The notes beneath the pieces are model-generated. The model saw only the letters and a list, made by a program, of their open reading frames with translations. It ran no database searches and was not told where the DNA came from. From the NCBI RefSeq assembly GCF_028885415.1, contig NZ_CP118527.1:1426001-1490000 (forward strand): a DNA stretch of 64,000 nucleotides. Direction: 5' to 3'. This document shows positions 52,939 to 60,708 of the stretch, one piece after another (positions within the stretch are counted from its first letter, which is position 1; every line of letters starts with the position of its first letter). This DNA comes from Streptomyces coeruleorubidus. Its GTDB lineage: Bacteria > Actinomycetota > Actinomycetes > Streptomycetales > Streptomycetaceae. A program made the position numbers and the translations under genes.

Positions 52939-53700
52939 TCAGGAAGCCCGCCGCTCCGGCCCGTCGTGGATCTCCACACCCCCCGCATCACCGAAAGTCA
53001 ACCGACACGTGTCAGCGCGATACGTCGCGACGGACAACGCCCCCGTGCGTCCCGCGGCGACGAACCGTGTCGTCACCACCAGCACGGGCGCCCCGGGCAG
53101 CCGGTCGAGCTCCCTCGCATCGTCGGCCCCGGCGGAGCCGAGCTCCACCGCGTTCTCCTGCCGCTCCAGCTCCAGCCGCTGGAGCTCGCGCAGCACCGCA
53201 CGCGCGCGTGCCGCTCCGGACGGCGCGTCGATGCCGGAGAGCTCGGGCACCGAGGACTGCGGGATGTACAGCAGCTCGGCGGCGACGGGCCGGCCGTGCG
53301 AGACCCGGGAGCGCCGCACGACGTGCACGGACTCCTCCGGGCCGGTCTCCAGCACCTCGGCGACCGCCGCGGGCGGCACCGCCGCCGTGCAGTCGACGGG
53401 CTGCCAGGCGTCCTCGGGGCCGCCCGGCCAGGTGTGCGGGCCGGTGCCGAGGGAGACGCCCATGCGGGGCGGCGCGACGGTCGTGCCGACACCGCGGCGG
53501 CGCTGGAGCCTGCCTTCCAGTTCGAGCTGCTCCAGGGCCTGGCGGAGCGTGGCGCGGGCGACGCCGAAGCGAGCCGCGAGGTCGCGCTCGTTGGGCAGGA
53601 TCTCCCCCACGGAGAACTCCGAGTCGAGCGCTTCACTGAGCACGGTCTTGAGATGCCAGTACTTCGGTTCCGGCACCGATTCCAGCTGCGTGGTCCCCAC
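52939..53700 (-). CDS. GntR-family regulator with UTRA domain, DasR-like
   Basis: This 253-residue regulator has a GntR winged helix (YWHLKTVLSEALDSEFSVGE, ERDLAARFGVARATLRQALE) and a UTRA effector domain from about residue 95. It is related to DasR/NagR, which sense amino-sugar phosphates. The GTG at 53700 has GGAGG five bases upstream; longer frames run into AT-rich promoter sequence. A dre-like palindrome lies 96-111 bases upstream. The broken ROK gene is its neighbour, and ROK proteins often handle aminosugars, but the effector here is not known. Confidence 0.87.
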   Translation of the reverse strand: MGTTQLESVPEPKYWHLKTVLSEALDSEFSVGEILPNERDLAARFGVARATLRQALEQLELEGRLQRRRGVGTTVAPPRMGVSLGTGPHTWPGGPEDAWQPVDCTAAVPPAAVAEVLETGPEESVHVVRRSRVSHGRPVAAELLYIPQSSVPELSGIDAPSGAARARAVLRELQRLELERQENAVELGSAGADDARELDRLPGAPVLVVTTRFVAAGRTGALSVATYRADTCRLTFGDAGGVEIHDGPERRAS

Positions 53701-53795
53701 CCTGTCCTCCGCAATCGCCGTGGTCGGCGGTGTTTTAGCGCCCTTGTTTTTTAAACGTTGTTTCACTTCTCTGCGACCATAGGGCGGCCCTGATC

Positions 53796-53811
53796 CTTGG
53801 TCAAGACCAAT
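53796..53811. promoter_or_regulatory. dre-like palindrome upstream of the GntR/UTRA gene
   Basis: CTTGGTCAAGACCAAT has perfect TTGGTC/GACCAA arms. It agrees at 12 of 16 positions with the DasR-responsive element AGTGGTCTAGACCACT or its ACTGG variant, recalled from memory. It is well placed for autoregulation or DasR control. Confidence 0.55.
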
Positions 53812-53870
53812 GGCCGGGAACGTTCACGGGGCGTTCATGTGAGGCCGCGGCGGGGCTCCTGCGGCGCCGT

Positions 53871-54764
53871 CTAGACGGCGGCCAGCGCGCGCAGCTTGTC
53901 GGGGTTGCGGATGATGTAGACCGCCTGGACGCGGCCGTCGGCGATGTCGAGCTGGAAGACGGAGTCGAGCTTTTCGCCGGACAGGAACAGTACGGCCGGG
54001 CCGCCGTTGAGCTCCACGAAACGCAGGGAGAAGTCGGGGACGCTCTTCTGCGCGGCGCCGACGAGGAAGCGGCCCACCTTGTCCGCGGTCTGCAGGACCC
54101 GCAGCGGCGCACGCGCCTTGCCGCCGCTGTCGCCGACGAGCCGCACGTCCGGGGCGAGCAGCGCCAGCAGCCCTTCGAGGTCGCCGTCCGCCGCCGCGGC
54201 GAGGAACCGTTCGGTGAGGTCGCGCCGCTGGGCGGGGTCGACCTCGTAGCGCGGTCGCCGCTCCTCGACGTGCTTGCGCGCCCGCCCGGCCAGCTGACGG
54301 ACCGCCGGTTCGCCGCGGTCGAGCATGGCGGCGATCTCGGCGTACGGGAAGCCGAAGGCCTCGCGCAGCACGAACACCGCCCGCTCCAGCGGCGACAGCG
54401 ACTCCAGCACGACGAGGACGGCGAGCGAGACGGAGTCCGCGAGCACGGCCCGCTCGGCGGTGTCGGGCACGGTGTCGCCGAAGTCGGTGACGTACGGCTC
54501 GGGCAGCCACGGGCCCACGTATGTCTCCCCGCGGGCCTTGATCTGGCGCAGCCGGTCGATAGCGAGGCGGGTGGTGATCCGTACGAGATAGCCGCGCGGT
54601 TCGCGCACGTCACCGCGGTCGCTGCCCGACCAGCGCAGCCAGGCCTCCTGGACCACGTCCTCCGCGTCGGCGACGCGGCCCAGCATGCGGTAGGCGACGC
54701 CCAGCAGGACGGGGCGGTGCGCTTCGAAGACGTCGGTCGCGGTCTCGGCGGTCACGGGCTCCAT
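53871..54764 (-). CDS. ECF41-type sigma factor (SigJ-like) with SnoaL-like C-terminal domain
   Basis: This 297-residue sigma factor has region 2 (VAYRMLGRVADAEDVVQEAW), the WLPEP linker typical of ECF41, region 4 (LSPLERAVFVLREAFGFPYA) and a C-terminal NTF2/SnoaL-like domain (about 180-297). That domain ends in the conserved NPDKL motif (IRNPDKLRALAAV). In this group the C-terminal domain replaces a separate anti-sigma factor. It is divergent from an alpha/beta hydrolase gene. The usual carboxymuconolactone-decarboxylase or oxidoreductase partner is absent next door. Confidence 0.9.
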   Translation of the reverse strand: MEPVTAETATDVFEAHRPVLLGVAYRMLGRVADAEDVVQEAWLRWSGSDRGDVREPRGYLVRITTRLAIDRLRQIKARGETYVGPWLPEPYVTDFGDTVPDTAERAVLADSVSLAVLVVLESLSPLERAVFVLREAFGFPYAEIAAMLDRGEPAVRQLAGRARKHVEERRPRYEVDPAQRRDLTERFLAAAADGDLEGLLALLAPDVRLVGDSGGKARAPLRVLQTADKVGRFLVGAAQKSVPDFSLRFVELNGGPAVLFLSGEKLDSVFQLDIADGRVQAVYIIRNPDKLRALAAV

Positions 54765-54917
54765 CCCAGCCCACCGATGCGGCCCTGTCCAGGCGGAATC
54801 GCCCTTCCCGGACAGCCGCGGCCGTGAAAGTGGCGTCAACTCGGGGCTACCCGCCGGTAGTAATTGCTGACAAGCTGTCTACGGCGTCCGTCAGCGAGTA
54901 CAGCCGAGGAGCACCGC

Positions 54918-55748
54918 ATGTCCGCCACCGTCTCCTTCAAAGTCGCCTCCGCACACGGCGAGCAGAACGTGACCCTGTCCTACACCCGCCGGGGCAGCGG
55001 CGAACCGTTGCTCCTGCTGCATGGCATCGGCCACCACCGGCAGGTGTGGGACCCGGTGATACCCGCGCTGGCGGCCGAGCGGGACGTGATCGCCGTGGAC
55101 CTGCCCGGGTGCGGCGAGTCACCGGCGCTCCCGGACGGCATGGCGCACGACCTGCCGACCATGAACACCGTCCTCGCCGCGCTGTGCGGGGCGCTGGAGA
55201 TCGAACGGCCGCACGTGGCGGGCAACTCGCTGGGCGGTCTGCTGGCCCTGGACCTGGCCCGGGCGCAGCTCGTCCGCTCCGTCACCGCCCTGTCCCCCGC
55301 GGGGTTCTGGAACGAGGTCGAGCGCCGCTACGCCTTCACGGTGTTGATGACGATGCGGCAGATAGCCCAGCGGATGCCGCTGCCCCTCGTCGAACGGCTG
55401 GCCCGTCCGGCGATCGGCCGTACGTTGCTGACGAGCACCATCTACGCCCGCCCGGGCCGTCGTTCGCCCGAGGCCGTGGTCGCCGAGACGCTCGCGCTGG
55501 CCCGGGCGCAGGGGTTCTCCGAGACCCTCCGCTCCGGAAGGACCGTGCAGTTCACCGACGACATCGTGGGCACGCCGGTCACCGTGGCGTGGGGCAACCG
55601 GGACCGGCTGCTGATCCCCCGCCAGGGGCTGCGGGCCAAGAGCGTCATCCCCCGCGCCCGGCTGGTGCAGCTGCCCGGCTGCGGCCACGTCCCGATGAAC
55701 GACGACCCGGCGCTGGTCGCCCGGGTCGTCCTCGACGGCAGCCGCTGA
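54918..55748 (+). CDS. Alpha/beta hydrolase
   Basis: This 276-residue hydrolase has the oxyanion HGIGHHRQ, the nucleophile elbow GNSLGG (Ser near residue 103), an acid in WGNRDRLL and the catalytic His in LPGCGHVPM. CGAGGAG lies seven bases before the ATG. It is divergent from the ECF41 sigma gene across 153 bases, which contain GACAAGCTGTC at 54869-54879. The sigma factor may drive it. The substrate is unknown. Confidence 0.9.
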   Translation: MSATVSFKVASAHGEQNVTLSYTRRGSGEPLLLLHGIGHHRQVWDPVIPALAAERDVIAVDLPGCGESPALPDGMAHDLPTMNTVLAALCGALEIERPHVAGNSLGGLLALDLARAQLVRSVTALSPAGFWNEVERRYAFTVLMTMRQIAQRMPLPLVERLARPAIGRTLLTSTIYARPGRRSPEAVVAETLALARAQGFSETLRSGRTVQFTDDIVGTPVTVAWGNRDRLLIPRQGLRAKSVIPRARLVQLPGCGHVPMNDDPALVARVVLDGSR

Positions 55749-55776
55749 ACGACAGGGCGGCCGGCCCGGTCCGTCG

Positions 55777-56016
55777 TCACTCGGCCGATTCGAGCGCCAC
55801 CCGTGCGGTCGCGGCGCGCAACAGCCGTACGTACCAGCCCCAGTCGGTGGGACGCGCCACCGTCCCGGTCAGTGCGCGCCGAAGTTCCGTCGGCAGTTCT
55901 GTCGGAAGTTCGCGGTGCTGGACGGCGAGCACCAGCGAAACGGCCAGGGCGGCCAGCCATTCGAGTCGTAAGAGCGCGAAAGTGGTTCGGGTCTCGAACC
56001 GGTTCTTGGCATCCAC
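55777..56016 (-). CDS. Small hypothetical protein with one membrane-like helix
   Basis: This 79-residue open frame has a hydrophobic stretch (LLRLEWLAALAVSLVLAV), then a short tandem repeat LPTELPTELRR encoded by near-identical nine- to twelve-base units, and a helical end (WYVRLLRAATARVALE). GGAG lies about nine bases before the ATG. No family is recognised. It is divergent from the MocR gene and convergent with the hydrolase. Codon bias fits coding, but it could be spurious. Confidence 0.5.
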   Translation of the reverse strand: MDAKNRFETRTTFALLRLEWLAALAVSLVLAVQHRELPTELPTELRRALTGTVARPTDWGWYVRLLRAATARVALESAE

Positions 56017-56155
56017 GGACGCTCCGGGATTGCGCGTACGATTCCGGGGCCCGGCCCGGCCGAGCCCCCGCTTCGGTCCTCCACCCTCTTTACGCGGCGA
56101 CGGCCGTCACCCCTCGCGGCGGAAAGCCCGCCCACGGATCCGGCAAACTGACGGC

Positions 56156-57604
56156 ATGGACGGCATGGACGGCATGGACCGCAACGAGCCCGCGTCGCCC
56201 GCCTGGGAGCTGCTCCTCCCGGCCGCTTCGGCACCGGCACGCACGCGTGGCCGTTCGCTTCAGGCGGCGCTGCGCGAGGCGGTTCGCTCGGGCCGGCTCG
56301 CGCCGGGTACGCGGCTGCCGTCGAGCCGGGATCTCGCGGCGGACCTGGGAGTGTCGCGCGGGCTGATCACGGAGGCGTACGAACAGCTGACGGCGGAAGG
56401 CTATCTGCGCAGCGGCCGGGGCGCCGGGACGTGGGTGGGCTCGGCCGTACGGGCCGCCCGGCCGCGGGCGCACGACCTCGCTCCGCGCTCCCCCGGGGCC
56501 CGGGCAAACTTCGTGCCCGGGACGCCGGACCTGTCGCTGTTCCCGCGCTCGGCGTGGGCCGCCGCGCAGCGCGGTGTGCTGGCGGAACTGCCGCACCAGG
56601 AGCTGGGGTATCCCGATCCGCGCGGGCTGCCCCGGCTGCGTACCGCGCTGGCCGAACTGCTCGCCCGGCGGCGGGGCGTGGTGGCCGACCCGGAGCGGAT
56701 CGTGGTGGTCTCCGGGGTGACCCAGGCGACGACGCTGCTGGGTTTCGCGCTGCACGCGCGCGGGGTGCGCACGGTGGGTGTGGAGGACCCGGGCAGTCCC
56801 CAGCACGACGCGCTGTACGCCTCGGCCGGGGTCAGAGCCGTACCGCTGCCCGTGGACGGCGAGGGAATCGCCCTGGAGCCGCTGCGGGCGTCGGGCTTAC
56901 GGGCCGTGGTGACGACACCGGCCCACCAGTTCCCCACCGGTATCGCCTACTCGGCCCGCCGCCGCTCCGAACTGCTGGACTGGGCGCGGTCCGTGGACGG
57001 CATCGTCCTGGAGGACGACTACGACGGCGACTTCCGCTACGACCGCGCTCCCGTCGGCGCGCTCCAGGGCCTCGACCCGGACCACGTCGCCTACACGGGC
57101 TCGGTCAGCAAGTCACTCGCCCCCGGGCTGCGGCTGGGCTGGCTGCTGGTGCCCGAGTCCTGGGCGGAGGAGATCGTCCAGCGCAAGCGCGCCATGGACC
57201 TCGGTCATCCGGCCCTCGACCAGGCACTCTTCGCCCGCTTCCTGGAGCGCGGCGACTACGACCGCCAGTTGCGCCGCTGCCAGCGCGCCTACCGCGAGCG
57301 CCGTGACGCCCTGACCGCCGCCCTCGACGAGCACTTCCCCGGCTCCCGGGTCTCGGGCATCGCCGCCGGCCTGCACGTGATCGCCACCCTGCCGGAGCGC
57401 TACGGCCCCGAGGACCGATTCCTCGCCCGCGTGACGGCGGCCGGGGTGGCCGTACGCCCCCTGTCGGCCTACGCACACCCGTGTCCCGAGCGGGAGGAGC
57501 ACGACGGGCCGAAGCGGACACGGCTCGTCCTCGGCTACGCGCACGTACCGCCCGCCCGGATCCACGAGGGCATACGCCTGATGGCGGAGGCGGCCACGGG
57601 GTGA
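56156..57604 (+). CDS. MocR/GabR-family regulator (PLP-binding)
   Basis: This 482-residue regulator has an N-terminal GntR-type winged helix (residues 25-95: LPSSRDLAADLGVSRGLITE). A fold-type I aminotransferase domain follows (110-480) with the PLP Asp/Tyr region VLEDDYDGDFRYDR and the Schiff-base Lys in YTGSVSKSLAPGLR. Such proteins control PLP, GABA or aminosugar genes. The start is marked by three tandem ATGGACGGC/CGC units, so ATG at 56156, 56165 or 56174 could be used. No strong ribosome site is present. No pdxST lies nearby, so a PdxR role is unproven. Confidence 0.9.
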   Translation: MDGMDGMDRNEPASPAWELLLPAASAPARTRGRSLQAALREAVRSGRLAPGTRLPSSRDLAADLGVSRGLITEAYEQLTAEGYLRSGRGAGTWVGSAVRAARPRAHDLAPRSPGARANFVPGTPDLSLFPRSAWAAAQRGVLAELPHQELGYPDPRGLPRLRTALAELLARRRGVVADPERIVVVSGVTQATTLLGFALHARGVRTVGVEDPGSPQHDALYASAGVRAVPLPVDGEGIALEPLRASGLRAVVTTPAHQFPTGIAYSARRRSELLDWARSVDGIVLEDDYDGDFRYDRAPVGALQGLDPDHVAYTGSVSKSLAPGLRLGWLLVPESWAEEIVQRKRAMDLGHPALDQALFARFLERGDYDRQLRRCQRAYRERRDALTAALDEHFPGSRVSGIAAGLHVIATLPERYGPEDRFLARVTAAGVAVRPLSAYAHPCPEREEHDGPKRTRLVLGYAHVPPARIHEGIRLMAEAATG

Positions 57605-57656
57605 CTCCGGCGGAGCTCGCGGCTTCCCGTCCGTTCCCCTCCTCCCGCGGTCAGTT

Positions 57657-57678
57657 GTTCACTTGGGGTTCGTGTGTG
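57657..57678 (+). promoter_or_regulatory. PHO box (PhoP direct repeat units)
   Basis: GTTCACTTGGG is followed directly by GTTCGTGTGTG, two 11-base units matching the Streptomyces PhoP repeat (GTTCACCCGGC type). It lies about 66 bases before the phosphatase start, the usual place for PhoP activation. Confidence 0.65.
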
Positions 57679-57743
57679 CGCTGCGGCGTGCCAGTAGTTG
57701 TGGCTGTGCACACTGGCCGGATCCCGTCCCTGGAGGCGCATCC

Positions 57744-59318
57744 ATGTCACACCGTCCGTTCCCCGCGCGCCGTAGCGTCCTGCGTGGCTCCCTCGCCGCG
57801 TCGGCGGCCCTCACCCTGCCCACCGCGCTCGGCGCGGCGCCGGCCTTCGCGCGGTCGGGACGTCCGAAGGCGGGATGGGGTGTGCAGGCGGGAGACGTGA
57901 CCTGCGACTCCGGCCTGGTGTGGGTGCGGTCCGACCGGCCGGCCCGGATGATCGTCGAGACGTCGGCGACCGAGTCGTTCCGCAACCCGCGCAGATGGCA
58001 CGGCCCGCTGCTGGGCCCGGGCACCGACTTCACCGGCACGACCCGGCTGCGCGGCCTGCCGTCCGGCGAGCAGATCCACTACCGGGTGCTGCTCGCCGAC
58101 CCGGACGACCCGCGCCGCACCGGCGAGCCGGTCACCGGCACCTTCCGCACGGCCTCCGACAAGCGGCGTGACGGCGTGCGGTTCGTCTGGTCCGGCGACC
58201 TGGCCGGTCAGGGCTGGGGCATCAACCCGGAGCTCGGCGGCTACCGGATCTACGAGGCGATGGCCGCCCTCGACCCGGACTTCTTCATCTGCAGCGGCGA
58301 CAACATCTACGCCGACGGGCCCCTCACCGAGACCGTGGCCCTGCCCGACGGGCGCACCTGGCGGAACATCACCACCGAGGAGAAGGCGAAGGTCGCCGAG
58401 ACCCTGGCGGAGTTCCGCGGCAACTTCCGCTACAACCTGCTGGACGAGAACCTGCGGGCCTTCAACGCCCAGGTCCCGTCCATCATCCAGTGGGACGACC
58501 ACGAGGTCACCAACAACTGGTACCCGGGCGAGATCCTCGGCGACAGCCGGTACACCGAGAAGAACGTCGACGTGCTCGCCGCCAGGGCCCGCCAGGCCTT
58601 CTCGGAGTACTTCCCGATCTCCACGCTGCGCCGCCCCGACGGCCGCGTCTACCGCGTGCAGCACCACGGCCCGCTGCTTGACGTCTTCGTGCTGGACATG
58701 CGCACCTACCGCAACGCCAACTCGCCGGACGACCAGCCCACCGACCCGCAGGGCATCCTCGGCCGCGAGCAGCTGGAGTGGCTCAAGCGCGAGCTGTCCC
58801 GCTCCCGCGCGGTGTGGAAGGTGATCGCCTCCGACATGCCGATCGGCCTGGTCGTCCCGGACACCGGCGACGGAAAGCCGAACATCGAGGCCGTCGCCCA
58901 GGGCGACCCCGGTGCCCCGCTGGGCCGTGAGCTGCAGATCGCCGAGCTGCTGCGCTTCATCAAGCACCGCCGGATCACCGGCACGGTGTGGCTCACGGCC
59001 GACGTCCACTACACCTCGGCGCAGCACTACCAGCCGTCGCGGGCCGCCTTCACCGACTTCGAGCCGTTCTGGGAGTTCGTGTCGGGGCCGCTGAACGCCG
59101 GTGCGTTCCCGGCGAACACGCTCGACGGCACCTTCGGTCCCGACCGTGTGTTCCTGAAGGCTCCGACGACCGCCAACGTCTCCCCCGCCGGCGGATACCA
59201 GTTCTTCGGCGAGGTCGACATCGACGGCGGCAGCGGCGAGCTGACGGTACGTCTGCGTGAGCAGGACGGCACCGTGCTGTTCACGAAGGTGCTCCAGCCG
59301 GGCCTGGTCGGCCAGTGA
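57744..59318 (+). CDS. phoD: PhoD-like alkaline phosphatase, Tat-exported
   Basis: This 524-residue secreted phosphomonoesterase/diesterase starts MSHRPFPARRSVLRG with a twin-arginine signal (hydrophobic SLAASAALTLPTALGAAP, cleavage near AFA). An N-terminal PhoD_N domain and a metallophosphatase core follow. Metal-site motifs are WSGDLAGQG, ICSGDNIYADGP, IQWDDHEVTNNWY and VWLTADVHYTSAQHYQ. TGGAGG precedes the ATG. The PHO box upstream indicates induction by phosphate starvation. It resembles PhoD in fold, but the genome may hold more than one PhoD-like gene. Confidence 0.92.
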   Translation: MSHRPFPARRSVLRGSLAASAALTLPTALGAAPAFARSGRPKAGWGVQAGDVTCDSGLVWVRSDRPARMIVETSATESFRNPRRWHGPLLGPGTDFTGTTRLRGLPSGEQIHYRVLLADPDDPRRTGEPVTGTFRTASDKRRDGVRFVWSGDLAGQGWGINPELGGYRIYEAMAALDPDFFICSGDNIYADGPLTETVALPDGRTWRNITTEEKAKVAETLAEFRGNFRYNLLDENLRAFNAQVPSIIQWDDHEVTNNWYPGEILGDSRYTEKNVDVLAARARQAFSEYFPISTLRRPDGRVYRVQHHGPLLDVFVLDMRTYRNANSPDDQPTDPQGILGREQLEWLKRELSRSRAVWKVIASDMPIGLVVPDTGDGKPNIEAVAQGDPGAPLGRELQIAELLRFIKHRRITGTVWLTADVHYTSAQHYQPSRAAFTDFEPFWEFVSGPLNAGAFPANTLDGTFGPDRVFLKAPTTANVSPAGGYQFFGEVDIDGGSGELTVRLREQDGTVLFTKVLQPGLVGQ

Positions 59319-59454
59319 TGTGCGAAAAAAGAGGGACGGCGTAAGGTACGGAGCGCAACGTTTGAAGGGTCGATAAAGAGGGCAAGCCATCCCTTTTACC
59401 CGCCAGTCACAATGCGTTCGTGATCACGCAACACCGTTCGGTCACAGTGGGTGC

Positions 59455-60708
59455 ATGACGCGAAAAGTGACTGATGTGACGCACCTCAACGACTGCCGTC
59501 CCGCCAACCCGTGGCAGCGGGTCACGGCGGCGCTCCAGACCTGGCGAACACGACGCCACGAACACGCGCCGCCGTCGGACGATACCGAGTCCCCGGCACC
59601 GGAGCCGGTGCCGGGGGCGAACACGCTGTGGCGGATGCGGACCACGGTGAGGGACGAACCGGGATCGCTGGCGGCCCTGTGCACAGCCCTCGCCGAGCAC
59701 CGGGTCGACATCCTCAGCCTCCAGACGCATCCGCTGGCCGAGGGCACGGTGGACGAGTTCCTGCTGCGTGCCCCGGGCGAACTGCCGGCGTCCGCGATCA
59801 GTACGGCCGTCCGGTCCGCCGGCGGCACCGACACCTGGATCGAGCGGGCCGACGCGCACGACCTGGTGGACGCGCCGACCCGGATCCTGGGTCTCGCCGC
59901 CCGCACCGCCCTGGACGCCGCGGAACTGCCGCTGGCGCTACGCCAGTTGCTGGGCCGGTGCACGATCCGTTCCCAGCCCGCACCGGCCGACGGCGGCCTG
60001 GCGTCCGACGGTGTCCCGGTGGAGGGAGCCCTCGACGACACGGTGATGCGCCTGCGCGCCCCCGAAGGCGGAGTCATCACCGTGGAGCGGCCGTACCTGC
60101 CCTTCACACCGACCGAGTTCGCCCGGGCCCGGGCCCTGGTGGAACTGGACTCCCGGCTCGGGCCGCGCGTCCCGCACGGCCGGGACGTGCTCAGCCTGGC
60201 CGAAGGCAGCGACATCACCGTGCGCCGGGCCGACACGCGCGATCTGGAGGCGGCCAGGGCGATGCACGAGCGGTGCTCCGACCGCACGCTGAAGCTGCGC
60301 TACCACGGGCCGGTCGGTGACGCCGACCGCTATCTCAACCACCTGCTCAGTCCGCGGTTCGGGCGCACTCTGGCCGTGCAGACGGCTTCCGGGCGGCTGG
60401 TCGGGCTCGGTCATTTGCTGTGGGACGGCGACGAGACCGAGGTCGCGTTGATCGTCGAGGATGCGTGGCAGCGGCGTGGCATCGGTGGTGAGTTGTTGGG
60501 ACGGCTGGTTGCGATGGCCCGTGACGCCGGGTGCACGAGTGTGTATGCCGTGACGCAGGCGTCCAACACGGGGATGGTCGCTGCGATGCGAGGGTTGGGC
60601 CTCCCCCTCGACTATCAGGTCGAGGAGGGGACGCTGGTCATCACTGCACGGCTGAGCGAGTCGGATGCGGAGCGAGTGTCGAGTTTGGGGAATGCCTCAG
60701 CGCCGTAG
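59455..60708 (+). CDS. ACT-GNAT fusion acetyltransferase (amino-acid-sensing)
   Basis: This 417-residue protein has an N-terminal region with an ACT domain (about 58-125: LWRMRTTVRDEPGSLAALCT, HRVDILSLQTHPL), a middle linker and a C-terminal GNAT domain (260-400: VRRADTRDLEAARAMHERCS, VEDAWQRRGIGGELLGRLVA). ACT-GNAT proteins of actinobacteria are protein lysine acetyltransferases switched by amino acids (known from Micromonospora, from memory). The target may be acetyl-CoA synthetase or similar. The tail (about 405-417) overlaps the convergent PLP-enzyme gene by 12 bases. Confidence 0.88.
   Translation: MTRKVTDVTHLNDCRPANPWQRVTAALQTWRTRRHEHAPPSDDTESPAPEPVPGANTLWRMRTTVRDEPGSLAALCTALAEHRVDILSLQTHPLAEGTVDEFLLRAPGELPASAISTAVRSAGGTDTWIERADAHDLVDAPTRILGLAARTALDAAELPLALRQLLGRCTIRSQPAPADGGLASDGVPVEGALDDTVMRLRAPEGGVITVERPYLPFTPTEFARARALVELDSRLGPRVPHGRDVLSLAEGSDITVRRADTRDLEAARAMHERCSDRTLKLRYHGPVGDADRYLNHLLSPRFGRTLAVQTASGRLVGLGHLLWDGDETEVALIVEDAWQRRGIGGELLGRLVAMARDAGCTSVYAVTQASNTGMVAAMRGLGLPLDYQVEEGTLVITARLSESDAERVSSLGNASAP

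Noticed and set aside
54824..56155. N-terminal extension of the MocR frame by about 440 codons
   Set aside because: That part runs through the alpha/beta hydrolase gene in another frame and is Arg/Pro-rich shadow sequence. MocR homology begins after 56156.
30543..59427. GTGATCAC palindromes at 30543-30550, 38293-38300 and 59420-59427, each upstream of a gene
   Set aside because: Tempting as a shared operator, but close relatives of this eight-base sequence occur inside genes too, and flanks are not conserved among the three. Chance is the simpler reading.
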